The notes below the pieces were generated by a model. The model saw nothing but the letters and a program-made list of their open reading frames with translations, did not search any database and was not told the DNA's origin. Below, in pieces: positions 10,437 to 21,028 of a stretch of DNA of 64,000 nt (within the stretch, counting starts at the first letter, position 1; each line of letters starts with the position of its first letter). Source of the DNA: Triatoma infestans (Eukaryota; Arthropoda; Insecta; Hemiptera; Reduviidae); the NCBI GenBank assembly GCA_011037195.1, contig JAAEAF010006073.1, positions 1 to 64,000 of the forward strand, written 5' to 3'. Position numbers and translations under genes: made by a program.

Positions 10437-11668
10437 TTAAACGGAAGGACGATTTTAGAGAATATGTTTTAAATGTTTTTTGGAATTTTCTTGAAAATGG
10501 CTATAACCATTAAAGTAAACCAGTAAACGTTTTGCTTTAAACTTAGAATAAATACTAACTGCACAAATAGAAATCGTATCAAATACATTCAAACAAATTT
10601 GCTGAAAAATTAATAAATAATTTTTGTGGGAAAAATAAGATTTGTTTTGGAATAATTCATTTAAGGTGGTTTTTGTGAACGGGTTTATGATTTTCCAGGT
10701 GATATTTTAGTTTATTATACCATTCTATCATCTATATAATAATATTAATATGAATTAAATATGTTAACATTCCGGAAGTGAAGAATATATTTGACCTTGA
10801 AGTGCGTCTTTATTAACACGTGTTTTAATTTTCTTCGATTTCCTCCGTTAAAATATCTACGGATTTCATTAAATTTGTCGACATTCTAGCTATTTATAGA
10901 TCATTTTTATTTGTAACATTTTTTCCGAATAAGATTATTATAGAGGCTTTTTTGATGGAAGGCGACTCTATTTCAAAAAAAGTCCTTTTATTAAGTTTAG
11001 ATTTGCTTAATGATATTACATTGAAGAAAAACTTGGGGGAGGGGTGGGGTTAGGTTTTCAACTAAAGTGCTATTTCAGTTTATTAAACAATTCCATCATC
11101 TAAATAATGTTAATTAGAATTAAATATTTTGTTGAAATTCCGAGTTTGAAAAAAAAATCAGATGACCGGAAGTGCGTTTACATTACCACTTTACTAAATG
11201 ATTTTTCACTTTTACGCGATTTTCTCAAAAATGGCTCCGACGATTTTCTTGAAACTATTATATAAACTAAACATGCAAAGATCTACAACTTTTATTTAAA
11301 ACATTTCTCTGGGAAAATTCATTTAAGGGCACTTTTAGGGGAGGGGTGGGGTTATGTTTTCTCTAAAGTGCTATCATAGTTGATTATACAATTCTATCAT
11401 CCAAACAAATTAATTAGAAATAAATGGATGGCTGAAATTCCAAGTTTCAAGAAAATTAGTTAACCGGAAGTGCGCTTTTACTGAACAGTTTTTTCAGTTT
11501 TCGACGAATTTCATTTTTGGTACCCAAACTATAAAATTTGTCAATTATAATTTTGAGATCAGAGACATTTTCCGCGGTAGCCTGCTTCATTTTGCCAACC
11601 ACCACAACTATAATTTTGAGAACTGGAGTAAGAAAAAGTTGTGTGAGTGTTTGACACCAGATTTTTTT
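10437..11668 (+). repeat. ACT repeat, 5'-truncated plus copy
   Basis: Abuts the previous minus copy. The family 5' end is missing, but three middle-type subrepeats are present, followed by ACCGGAAGTGCGC, the GACGAATTTCATT block and the 3' end GAGTAAGAAAAAGTTGTGTG with its hairpin. A 51-bp insertion at 11558-11608 interrupts the last block. Confidence 0.8.
11558..11608. mobile_element. 51-bp mini-insertion with termini of the 37919 hammerhead element
   Basis: Flanked by a perfect 12-bp direct repeat TATAATTTTGAG (11546-11557 and 11609-11620) that is single in other ACT copies, so this is a target-site duplication. The insert joins AGAGACATTTTCCGCGGTAG and CCTGCTTCATTTT, the left terminus of the 37919-38083 element, to CCAACCACCACAAC, matching that element's right terminus (CCAATCACCACAAC). 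The ribozyme core is absent. Confidence 0.8.
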
Positions 11669-11683
11669 TTCTTTTTACTTTCT

Positions 11684-12653
11684 CATACTCCTATAACTAG
11701 TAAGAGGAAGTATTGTAATCATGTCAAATTTTAGATATCGAGTTTTCACCAGAAATATCAGTTTTGAAGTCCCCTAAGTCCAAAAAAGTGGTTTTTAATA
11801 AATGGTCTGTTGGGTGTGTGCTCACCATAGCTCAAAAACGAAAAACCTTAGAAAGTTGAAACTTGATATTCCGTTTAGGTATCACCAGGGATCTGACAGT
11901 ACGTTATCTGTTAGAATTCCTCAACCACCACTTTAAACTTGTTTTTTTTTTACTTTTTTGCATTTTCTCAAAAATGGCTCCGACGATTTTCTTTAAACTT
12001 GGTATGTCAACCACACATACAAAGAGCTAAAACTTTTATTTGAAACATTTCTCTGGAAAAATTCATTTAAGGGTACTTTTGGGAGAGGGGTGAGATTATG
12101 GCTTCCTCTAAACTGCTATTTCCGTTGATTACACAATTCTGTCATCTAAATACTGTTAATTAAAATTAAATATGTTATTGAAATTCTGAGTTAGAAAAAA
12201 TCGGATGATAGGAAGTGCGTTTACTTTACCACTTTACTAAATGATTTTTTCACTCTCTCGCGATTTGCTCAAAAATGGCTCGGACCATTTTTTTGAAACT
12301 TCTTGTATACACTACACATACAATGTTGTACAACTTTTATTTAAAACATTTCTCTGGGAAACTTCATTTAAGGACACTTTTAGGGGTGGGATGGGGTTAT
12401 GTTTTTCTCTAAAGTGCTATCATAGTTGATTATACAATTCTATGACCCAAACAAAATTAATTAGAAATAAATAGATTCGCCAAAATTCCCTGTTTAAAAA
12501 AAAATTAGTAAACCGGAAGTGGGTTTTTACTGAACCGTTTTTTTCAATTTTCAACGTATTTCATTAAATTTGGTACACTAACTATAAAATTTGTCAATTA
12601 TAATTTTGAGAACTGGAGTAAGAGAAAGTTAAGTGAGTGTTTCACACCAGATT
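11684..12653 (+). repeat. ACT repeat, full-length plus copy
   Basis: Starts ACTTTCTCATACTCC just after the T-run of the previous copy, so the two are head-to-tail. It contains GAGGAAGTATTGTAATCATG, the CAAAAACGAAAAACC block, two subrepeats and ACCGGAAGTGGG, and ends GGAGTAAGAGAAAGTTAAGT with the hairpin and T-run. A 62-residue frame inside is not a gene. Confidence 0.88.
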
Positions 12654-12725
12654 TTTTTATATTCTAATAATGCTCCGGTAGCAATTATAAAAATAACTGC
12701 ATGTATGGAAAATTTTGAAAATGTT

Positions 12726-12866
12726 AACAACCTAGCGTATTGGTTGAATAGCGCACTGGATTTTATCTTCCTAGAAGTCTTTACATCTCACTAAACGAGA
12801 GGTCGACAGTGCACTGAGAAGGCTCCAGCCGTCAGTGACCATAGATGTTGACGCGCCTTAAATTTA
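12726..12866 (+). mobile_element. Second copy of the B-box-deleted SINE subfamily
   Basis: Shares with 7960-8125 the leader CCTAGCGTATTGGTTGAATA and the join to GCGCACTGGATTTTATCTTC, and lacks even more of the A-box. The 3' body is intact to GTTGACGCGCCTTAAATTTA. It cannot carry a complete internal pol III promoter. Confidence 0.8.
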
Positions 12867-13358
12867 AAAATAAAACCGTACTGTTTGTATGTACATCCGT
12901 TCGTCGTTAAATCTATTTTTAATCTTTATTTTCGTAGAATCTAAAGTGCAATTTTTTCACATTAAACACTTACTGTGTTATAAAATTACATTTGTATTTG
13001 TTTTTTTTGGCATTTCTACGAATAAATATGTCATACACTTGTAATGCTGAACATAATATCAAAGTTTTACTGTATTAATTATAATGTAGTGATATATATT
13101 TTTTTTTAAATTTATCTTCAGAACAAAAAACCAACAAAAAATCTGGTGTGAAACATACAAACGACTGCCACTGCAATTTACATAGTTAAATATTATTACT
13201 GATTAATTTTCGCCAGTTGTATACAGTTGGGGGAGAACATAAAACTAACTATAATGAAACAGATTGTACGAGATCGTAAAAATAATCGATCGTTGAATAG
13301 TATTTTTTTTTTTTTGCTACATTAAACTGGTTCTAACCTGTATGAATATGTACATTAA
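12867..13358. other. AT-rich spacer with an ACT-repeat terminal scrap
   Basis: Contains an isolated minus-strand ACT-repeat end at about 13138-13190 (AATCTGGTGTGAAACATAC) without the rest of the element. Otherwise AT-rich with no feature seen. Confidence 0.5.
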
Positions 13359-14250
13359 AAAAAAATCAAATCTGGTATGAAACACCCCCACAACTTTCTC
13401 TTGCTGCAGTTTACACAGATTTAAGTGACAGATTTTCTTCAACCTTATCACTTTTACTAAATGTTTGCTTGTCTCCAATTTTATATCAATTTTGGAGAAT
13501 CTAAAATTACTAAAAATGACTTTTTTTTGTGGAAACCATATACTCTTTCCTCCTCCGCCAAAACTTCCTTGGATGAACTTTTTCAAAAAAAAGTTTAGAG
13601 GAGGTTCAATAGAAACTCACTTCCGGTCAATCGATTTTCTTCAAACTCGTATATTTGGAAACATATTCAATTCTCTTTTACGTTATTATTTAGATGATAC
13701 ATTTCTATAATAGTCCTCACGCGTTGGTCTAATGGCTAGCATAGTCGCCTTTCTTGCGAGAATTCAGGGTTCCATTCCCGTGAGGGCAAAGTCAATGTTG
13801 GCACAACATCGTGTTAAAAAAAAATGGGAATTAGTAGCGCCCTAGGTAGCGGAGCCCGAAACTAAATGGCGTGGGAACTGCGACACACCGCCACATTCAA
13901 ATCGCCGCCTGGCAAGCATTGCCCCTTCATGGGCTTTTATAACTCCACTCCGCCCCCAAAAACCTCCCTTAAATGAATTTTCTCAGAGAAATCTTTAAAA
14001 ATCAAAGTTGTAACTCCAGTGTATTTTTAGTTTATATAACAATATTAATGAAAATCGTTAGAGCTGTTTTCAAGAAAATTGCAAAAACTGGAAAAAAAAA
14101 AAAAAATCAATAAAGTGGAACTTCCGGATGAGGAATTTTGACAGATAAATTCCTGTTGTATCGAATGCCCACGAGAAATGTCAATTTTGAATTTTCAGGT
14201 ATTTTTCGTTCTTGAGCTATACGTTACTCAATATACACACAACACACACA
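13359..14250 (-). repeat. ACT repeat, minus copy split by a tRNA-like SINE
   Basis: Starts with a diverged terminal hairpin (GGTATGAAACACCCCCAC) and ACTTTCTCTTGCTGC. It has ACTTCCGGTCAATCGATTTTC, then the SINE at 13712-13945, then the CCACTCCGCCCCC block and ACTTCCGGATGAGG. It is cut near the CA-rich site (about 14240), so the family 5' end is missing. Confidence 0.8.
13712..13945 (+). mobile_element. tRNA-Glu-like SINE (family 2)
   Basis: The head resembles tRNA-Glu: A-box TTGGTCTAATGGCTAGCA, a 7-nt anticodon loop CTTTCTT closed by TCGC/GCGA (anticodon TTC), and B-box GGTTCCATTCC. The arms CCTCACG and CGTGAGG are complementary, but the T-stem is imperfect and no real gene flank is seen, so it is a retroposed SINE rather than a tRNA gene. 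A tRNA-unrelated GC-richer body follows (GGTAGCGGAGCCCGAAACTA, CGCCGCCTGGCAAGC). It interrupts an ACT repeat within the block around TTCTATAATAG...ATAACTCCACTCC. Confidence 0.8.
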
Positions 14251-14266
14251 CAAAGTAAAATAAATA

Positions 14267-15100
14267 AAAAAAATCTTGTGAGAAACTCTCACATCACTTT
14301 CTCTTGCTGCAGTTTACACGGTAATTAAGTAACAAACTAATTCTCTTAATAGATATTTAGTTGTCTGTAACCTGTGGGACAATCTAAACTTAATAAAAAC
14401 AATTTATTGTGGAATACTTACCCGAAGTCCTCACCAAAAAAAATAAATAAACTTTCTCCGGAATTGTTAGAAATAAGAGAGGATAGGTTTGTGTATTTAT
14501 AGTTAAGTATAACAAGTTTAATGAATTCTAAATCGCAGAAAACTGAAAAAAAAAAAAAAATCTGTTCAGTAAATAACATTTCCGGTTAATCGAGTATTTA
14601 CTAACTCAAAAATTTTGGCAACATATTTAATTATAATTAATATTATTTAGATAAAGGAACCTTGCAATAAAATAAATTAGCGTTTTAGTGGAAAACACAA
14701 CCCCATCAGTTATACAAAGACCGCCTTAAATGAATTTTCCCAGAGAAATGTTTCAAATAAAAAGTTGGTAGCTGATAATATGTGTAGTTGATATAATAAG
14801 TTTAAAGAAAATCATTGGAGCCATTTTCAGGGAACTCGTAAAAATTGAAAAATCCATTCACTAAAAATGTATTTCCGGTTGAGGAATTATGGCAGATAAC
14901 TTATTGTCTGATCCAATGGAATGTTAAGTTTAACCTTTCTGCGATGTTTCGTGTTTGAACTGTGGTTGTTCACATATGTATATATATATACATGTTTTCA
15001 GGACACCCTGACCAGGTGACCTGAAAACATGTATTTCCGGTGGAAACTTGATATCGACAATTTGACACTATAACATTATTTCAAATATAAGAAAGAGTAA
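14267..15100 (-). repeat. ACT repeat, minus copy
   Basis: Starts with a diverged hairpin (GTGAGAAACTCTCACATC) and ACTTTCTCTTGCTGC. It keeps TTTCCGGTTAATCG and TTTCCGGTTGAGGAATT boxes and ends with a degraded 5' region to about 15100. Within it the 12-base arms of CATGTTTTCAGG and CCTGAAAACATG (14992-15034) form a local inverted repeat. Confidence 0.75.
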
Positions 15101-15725
15101 AAATAAAAACATTATTCTTATAATTTTTTGTTTTGGCTGAGACAGACATTGACCGAAAACATTCATGGCATCTGGCGGCACTAAGAGAAAGTAAAAAAAA
15201 AAGAAACATTTGACTTTAAAGTAAACAAATTTATAAGTAAGGGGTGGTTAGTTGCACTTTGGCTGGCGCTACAATCGCCCAGGCTAGACAGACAGTAGGA
15301 GTAGGGAGTTTAGAAGTGGAGTAAATAATATTCAGGTGTAGTGGGGGATTACACATCTAGTGGCTTATCACACAGGCTATCATCATTTAACGTACGGCAG
15401 TCACAGGAGAACGGACTAAATATTTTTGCTGTTTGTTTTATTTACTTGACTTACTGTAAGTGTTGTATTTTTGTATTTATTATTTTCTACTTATTTCCCG
15501 AAGTTTAGGCTCTTCGGTTTCGGTTATTCAAATTTAATGACGTTACTATGTTTAGAATTATTTTCGTAGCACTTCAAATAACAAAAGTTTTTTATTTTAT
15601 AAACAACGCTGAACATTAACCTTTAATAATATGGTTGTACATTTCTTTTGGAACATAAAATCCAATTTACTATAACCGTAACTTATTTCTAGAATCCTTT
15701 GTTTTATAAGGTTAATTATAGGTTT
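15101..15725. other. Probable single-copy segment with higher GC (15240-15470)
   Basis: The stretch 15240-15420 is less AT-rich than its surroundings and does not match any repeat in the window. It is followed by TTACTGTAAGTGTT at about 15451-15464, which fits a 5' splice site (GTAAGT). No start codon with a convincing frame follows, so a non-coding exon is only a possibility. Confidence 0.3.
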
Positions 15726-16440
15726 TTTCTCCCCCATACTGCTGTCAGAGAAAGTATTGCGATCGAGTCGAATGTTCGAAATTGAGTTCTCACCTGAAAT
15801 TTATGTATTGATCTGTTCCCCCTGATTAACAAAAAAATAAGAAAATAAGTGTGTGTGTTTTGTGAACAAAATATCTTTAAACAAAACCGCAGGACGCTTC
15901 ATACTAGATATTCCATTTTGACACTATCACCGCTTCTGATACGAAGATTTCGATTAAAAATCCAATTAACTGGAATTGCGACCTTATTTTTTTTTTGGTG
16001 GGTTCTAGGGGAGGCAGAAACCTTAAGTTTTTATTTAACAGGCCTCTTCAGTTTCATGTTTGGGACTATCACCTCGATAAGTTTAACCGCGATTGCATGT
16101 TTTGACTGAATAGATTTCTGTGTTGTTTCACAACCTTTTACTGTTATTTGATACATTTTTTCGGGAAGAATTGATATTAAATGGAGTTTTTGAGAGACTT
16201 ATGAGTTTAACTTAAGTTTAAATTGCTTTGTAGGGTGTTGAGAGTCAGATTGCTGCCAACCAATCAGAGTACATGCTCTATAACTGCTGGTAAGAGAATT
16301 ATTATTGCGATAGTATCCAATTTTCTATGTAGACTATTCACCGGAAGTATACCTTTCTTAAAATTTTTTGAATCCGAAAAAATTGTTTTTCATAGACATC
16401 GTTATGTGTGTGTGAGTGAGTATGGTTAGCATAACTTAAA
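15726..16440 (+). repeat. Two ACT-repeat 5' fragments in the same orientation
   Basis: The first (15726-16225) starts around CAGAGAAAGTATTGCGATCG and decays towards the middle region. The second (16262-16440) restarts with GGTAAGAGAATTATTATTGC, CACCGGAAGTATACC and a TG-rich site, then stops where the next minus copy begins. Confidence 0.65.
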
Positions 16441-17232
16441 AATTTGATGTGAAACACTCAAACAACTCTCTCTTACTGCAGTTAACGTAAATTTATTCAC
16501 AAATTTCCTTCAAACTCAATAAAATGCCTTTTTTTCATGGAAACCATAATCTCCCCCTCTCCCCAAAACTTCTTTAAATTAACTTTCTCGGGGAAAATTG
16601 ATAGGTCTCTGTATTCATAGTTAGTGTATCAAATTTACTGAAATCTATCGAAGTTTTTATGGTCAAAATAACTGTACTGCAAAGACGCACTTCCGGTCAA
16701 CCAGATTTATCTTCAAACTCAGAATTTCCGCAACATATTTAATTCTAATTAATATTATTTAAATAATAGAATCGTATAATCAACTGAAATAACAACTAAA
16801 GAGGAAAACATAACCCTGCCCCTCACCAAAAGCTTCCTTAAACGATTTTTCCCGGAGAAGTGTTTCAAATAAAAGTTGTAACTCCTTAATATGTAGTTAT
16901 TATTCAAAATTTAAAGAAAATCGTTTAAGCAGTTTTCTTGACTATCGCAAAAAAAGAAACCTGAAAAATCCATCCAGTAAAGTGGTACTGGATTGATGAA
17001 GTGGTACCGGTTGATTAATTTTGTTCGAAACCTTATTGCCAGGTTTCATGCTAGCACCTGAATTAAATATATTTGAACTTTCAAAAATTTTACATTTTTT
17101 AATTATACTCACCACACATCCACAACAATTTCTAAAAACCATTTTTTCGAACTCAAGGGACCGCAAAACATGTATTTCCGGTGAAAACACGATAACAAAA
17201 AATTTCGACATGATCGTAGTACTTTCTCTTTC
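16441..17232 (-). repeat. ACT repeat, minus copy
   Basis: Starts with the inverted hairpin (ATGTGAAACACTCAAAC) and CTCTCTCTTACTGC. It has ACTTCCGGTCAACCAG, the CCTGCCCCTCACC block and a GTACCGGTTGA box, and ends with ATTTCCGGTGAAAAC and GTACTTTCTCTTTCTTATAG. Confidence 0.8.
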
Positions 17233-17234
17233 TT

Positions 17235-17965
17235 ATAGCAGTGAAGTTTAAACTTGATATTTCATTTAAGTTCTACCAGGAAAGAAAACTTGACAATCAG
17301 GTTTTGGTAAAAATTGGTCAAGCGGAAGTTACTACTTTACTCAATGGAGTTGTATTTTTTGCGATTTTCTCGAAAACGGTTTCAACGATTTTCTTTGAGC
17401 TTGGTATTATACCAACTATAAATATAAAGAGTTACAATTTTTATATGTAACATTTTGCTAGGAATATTCTTTAGGATGGATTTTGATGGTGGGGGGGGGA
17501 GGTTATGTTTTTATTTCCGTTTATTATACGATTGTATCATCTATCTAATATTATTAAGAATTAACGTCTCTAGTTTCTTTGTTTTTTTGGTTCTGTTTCT
17601 TGGATTTTTTGGTTTATTCTGTTTCTGTTATTTAGTGATTTTCTGTACCATCCTAACGAATTTCTTAATAATTTTGAACATTACACATATAGTCCTATCA
17701 CTTTTATTTGAAACTTTTGTCTCAGAAAACATTTGAAGATAAAGAGATTATTGTGAGAACCTCGTGGTTGCGCTTCATTCACAAGTATCATTTTGCATAC
17801 GTAGTTTATTAGAATCCACTGTCTTTATCAATAATTGAAGTCATTAAATACTTAGTAAAAATTTGAAGTTTATACAAAATTAGTCAGTTATAATTACCAT
17901 GTAAATTACAATTAGAGAAAAGTCGTGTATTTGAATCTGTATTCCTTCCCCAGATTTTTTTTTTA
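17235..17965 (+). repeat. ACT repeat, 5'-truncated plus copy
   Basis: Begins in the AAACTTGATATTTCATTTAA block and continues through AGCGGAAGTTACTACTTTAC, one full subrepeat and a degraded 3' end (GAGAAAAGTCGTG). The 93-residue frame at 17455-17736 is a T-rich chance frame. Confidence 0.7.
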
Positions 17966-18351
17966 TTATTTAATTAATTTTTATTAACTGTCGTGTTTTT
18001 TTAGTATCTTTTTTTTTTAAATTGTACGGTAAATGTTTTGTTTTTTTCTAAATTTTATAGGATTATATAAATGTTTTAATTGTTCAATTTTTTGGTGTCT
18101 TAAAAATATTAATTTTTTTTTTTATAGCTTAATTACTAATTTAATGACATAATAAAACATGCATTCTAGAATTTTTTGTTGTTGTTGACCTTAAAAAAGG
18201 GAAAAATATTTATTTCAAATTGTTTAATATATTCTTGTATTTTTTAATAGCTATAATTCTATGAAATTAGTCAAAGTTTAGGCTGATTTATCTGAATTGT
18301 TTCTTCTTAAATTAATTATTTAAAAGTTTAACGTTTCATTTTTGTTTTTTT
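17966..18351. other. T-rich spacer
   Basis: T-runs and AT-rich sequence without recognisable genes or repeat ends. Confidence 0.5.
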
Positions 18352-18790
18352 TTTTCTTACTCCTAGTAGTAAGAGGATATATTGTGATCTTGTCGAATTT
18401 TCAAAATTGAATTTTTTCACCGGAAATACATGTTTTGATGTCACCGGAAGTCTGGAAAAAATTAGTTTTTAGATTAAAACAAAATAAAAATTGTAATAAG
18501 CTCAAACTTGTAATACTGTATAGATATAACGGGGAGATCTACGGAGGAAGTTATCTGTCAAAATGCCTCAACCGGAAATACCATTTTACGGAAAATCGTT
18601 TCATTTTTCGTTTTTTTTTTTTTGGCGATTTTAAAAAGAAAATTCGTATGGACATTATATACATATAATTCTATTATATGAAATATTTTCTTGCATTCAA
18701 AATTGATTATTATTAGAGTATTCTGGTGTATGTTAGTCTTTTTCATCTCTAAAGTAAAATCTCACTGATTCTATCCCCCTCCCCCCACCC
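18352..18790 (+). repeat. ACT repeat, 3'-truncated plus copy
   Basis: Starts CTTACTCCTAGTAGTAAGAG and ATATTGTGATCTTGTCG, has CACCGGAAATACATG and AACCGGAAATACC boxes, and is lost around 18750-18790. Confidence 0.75.
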
Positions 18791-18811
18791 ATTTAATACT
18801 AATAAAATAAT

Positions 18812-19080
18812 GATGTTTTTGGTGTTTGTTAAGAACGCTATATTGAATGTTGTAAAACAGATGTTGAGGTTCGGTCATTAAAAAAAACTCTTTTTAAATT
18901 TTCACCGACTTTTCGGCAAATTTATTGCCTTCTTCAGGGTGAAAATTTCTTGTTTGAATTTCTTAAATCCTACAGTTTTAACCTGGGATATACAAAGGTT
19001 AAATAAATTTGCCCAAAAATTGGTGAAAATTAAAAATTTTTTTTTTTTTTAACCAAACCTCAACATCTGTTTTACAACAT
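18812..19080 (-). mobile_element. Hammerhead-bearing foldback element (269 bp)
   Basis: Flanked by a perfect 12-bp target-site duplication TAATAAAATAAT (18800-18811 and 19081-19092). After a 35-bp lead, a left arm (18847-18908) is matched in reverse complement by 19021-19080, with shared blocks such as TGTTGTAAAACAGATGTTGA. A hammerhead core lies at the inner end of the left arm on the minus strand. The right arm holds a decayed opposite-strand remnant of the same ribozyme half (AAATTTGCC, then GGTGAA). No ORF. The layout resembles two inverted Penelope-type LTRs, each with a ribozyme. Confidence 0.8.
18901..18943 (-). ncRNA. Hammerhead ribozyme-like motif
   Basis: Minus strand: TTCACC (stem I), CTGAAGA, spacer A, stem II GGCAA/TTGCC, GAAAA, GTC, GGTGAA closing stem I with six pairs. 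The base after GAAA is A instead of the usual C, which weakens the short stem III. The core is otherwise complete. Confidence 0.7.
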
Positions 19081-19092
19081 TAATAAAATAAT

Positions 19093-19740
19093 TTAATATT
19101 CATAAAACGACTTGAACACTTTTTTTATTTATTATTAGAAACATCCGTGAAAAATTTATTTTTATGTTTTTTTGTTTTGTTTTTTTAGCTGAGACGACGT
19201 TAGCTACTAAAAATTTGAAATTTCAAAAGAATTTGTCAATTAAAGTCATAATGATTGCATTAAGAGAAAGTTGTGTGAGTGTTTTACACCAAATTTAATT
19301 TTCAAACTTAGTATTCCTTTTAACAACCAACACGTATCAGAAACGAAGCTTTCAGTCAAGTTTGATCAATCGGTCTATATTGAATGGTTTTATTTGTGTT
19401 ATCTAATAAGTTTTTATTTTTTTATTTTTTTTATTTCAACAACTTTTCCAAAATTAAAGTATTTACGATTGCCAATTTAAAAACAAAAGAAATAAATTAA
19501 GAAGTTAATATATATATACTAGCTGATAAAAATACAATAAATTTTGCGATTTTAAAAGTACTTGATATTTTTATGATAAAATATTTAGATAACACAAATT
19601 ATTTATTAACACAGTAAAATGTATAATTTTTTTTTTACAATAATAATTTGAAATATTTTTTTAATAAATTTGTGGTGTTATTAAGGTCTCGGATTAGGGT
19701 GGCTTGGTGCCGCACGTTGGGCGCCTATAGAAATATTTTT
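19093..19740. other. AT-rich spacer with an ACT-repeat 3' scrap
   Basis: Contains an ACT-repeat 3' terminus at about 19260-19300 (TTAAGAGAAAGTTGTGTGAG) without its body. The rest is AT-rich and I see no gene. Confidence 0.5.
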
Positions 19741-19910
19741 AGTATTTCATATATGATTTTTAGCTACCATAGTATGTGTTTTATTTTGTTGGTTCTGACT
19801 GGTTTTGGATTTTCATCTAATCGTCAGAGTAGGGGATTGCAATCGAATCGTGTAGAGAGGTGACTTAAACTATATGTTTATATCACAAACCACACTGGTT
19901 GATTTTATGT
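19741..19910 (-). mobile_element. Partial relative of the 56366-56550 hammerhead element
   Basis: Shares with 56366-56550 a left part (GCTACCATAGTATGTG versus CCACCGTAGCATGC), the ribozyme-like segment and a right part (ATCACAAACCACACTGGTTG). The right terminal inverted repeat is missing or degraded, so boundaries are approximate. Confidence 0.55.
19793..19830 (-). ncRNA. Degenerate hammerhead-like motif
   Basis: Minus strand reads CTGACGA, a stem II of GAT/ATC capped by GAAA, then AAAAC where GAAAC is expected, and AGTC. The changed core base should impair cleavage. It aligns with the motif at 56402-56442. Confidence 0.45.
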
Positions 19911-19983
19911 GAGGAGGTTATAAGGTTACTGAAGTATTCCTTATGTTATTAAGTATTTCTTGCATTTCTAAAAGGACAAATAT

Positions 19984-20690
19984 CAAAACAAAATCTGCTG
20001 TGAAACAGTCACAAAACTTTCTCTTTATAGAAAATTCCCAGGCTTTTTTTTTTTTTTTTAGTTTCTCTTACTCCTAGTAAGAGAAATTGAATAATTTGAA
20101 ATTTTCTCGGAAACGATTACAGTTATTTTCTTTAAACTTGCAATGTTGGCTGCATAGAAGATAGAAACGTATCACTTTTATTTGAAACATTTTTTTTGGA
20201 AAAAAAATTGATTTTATATTGTTTTATAGGATTTGTGATATTAAATTTTACTTGGGTTGGTTCATTGGTAAATACGCACTTCATTGGACAACAATATAAT
20301 CACTTCTCTGCCTGCTGCCTAGATTGGCAGGAATAGCATAAATCTCAAAAAAAAAAAAACAAAAAAAAAACTGAAAACTTCATTCACTAATATGGTACTT
20401 CCGGTCGACCCGATTTTATGCAAAAAACCTTATTGTCAGGTGATCTCCTGGTGGAACTTAAACGAAATATCAAATTTGAACTTACTGTAATTTTCCAGTT
20501 TTTGAGTTATGTTGACTCAGATACACTCACACACACACACACACAGACCAAGTTCTAAAATCCATTTTTTTTTCGTATTCAGGGGAGACCTCAAAACATA
20601 TATTTCCAATGAAAACATAGTTTTTTTTTTTTTTGAAAAGTTGGCACAATAACAACACGACCGCTTACCAGCAGGAAGTGAAAGTATAAA
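19984..20690 (-). repeat. ACT repeat fragments (minus ends flanking a plus middle piece)
   Basis: A minus 3' terminus (CTGCTGTGAAACAGTCAC, 19988 on) is followed by a plus-oriented piece (TCTCTTACTCCTAGTAAGAG at about 20064, then a middle block) and from about 20341 by a minus piece with ACTTCCGGTCGACCC, a CA run (20529-20542) and a degraded 5' end. This looks like a rearranged cluster. Confidence 0.65.
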
Positions 20691-21028
20691 GGTATATATC
20701 GACTTTTATCGAAATCATTGGGAAGGTTATTGTCGATAAAGTTTATGATTAAAAATTAGCAGTTTATTAATAGGATTTCGATTACTTGAATAGAAATAAT
20801 ATTTTTGCTTCTTTTTTTTTTTAAAAAAAAAAAAAGGTTAACGAACTAAAGGGAAAATTATGCTAATTAGATGACCTTACCTAATTGATTATAAACAAAT
20901 AAACAAACAGTGATATTAGATATTAAAACATTTCGAAACTTTCAATGTAAATAGATAGAGTTCAGTTATTTCCGCCATTTTTCAACGGTTAAATGGCAAA
21001 TATTAAATAAATTAAAATAAAAAAAAAT
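20691..21028. other. AT-rich spacer
   Basis: AT-rich sequence with A- and T-runs. No feature seen. Confidence 0.5.

Noticed and set aside
13712..13790. A real tRNA-Glu gene
   Set aside because: T-stem pairing is imperfect, a SINE body follows, and it is inserted within an ACT repeat.
14992..15034. Palindrome with CATGTTTTCAGG arms as a hammerhead or terminator
   Set aside because: No CUGANGA/GAAA core; it is a local inverted repeat in the ACATGTATTTCCGG part of an ACT copy.
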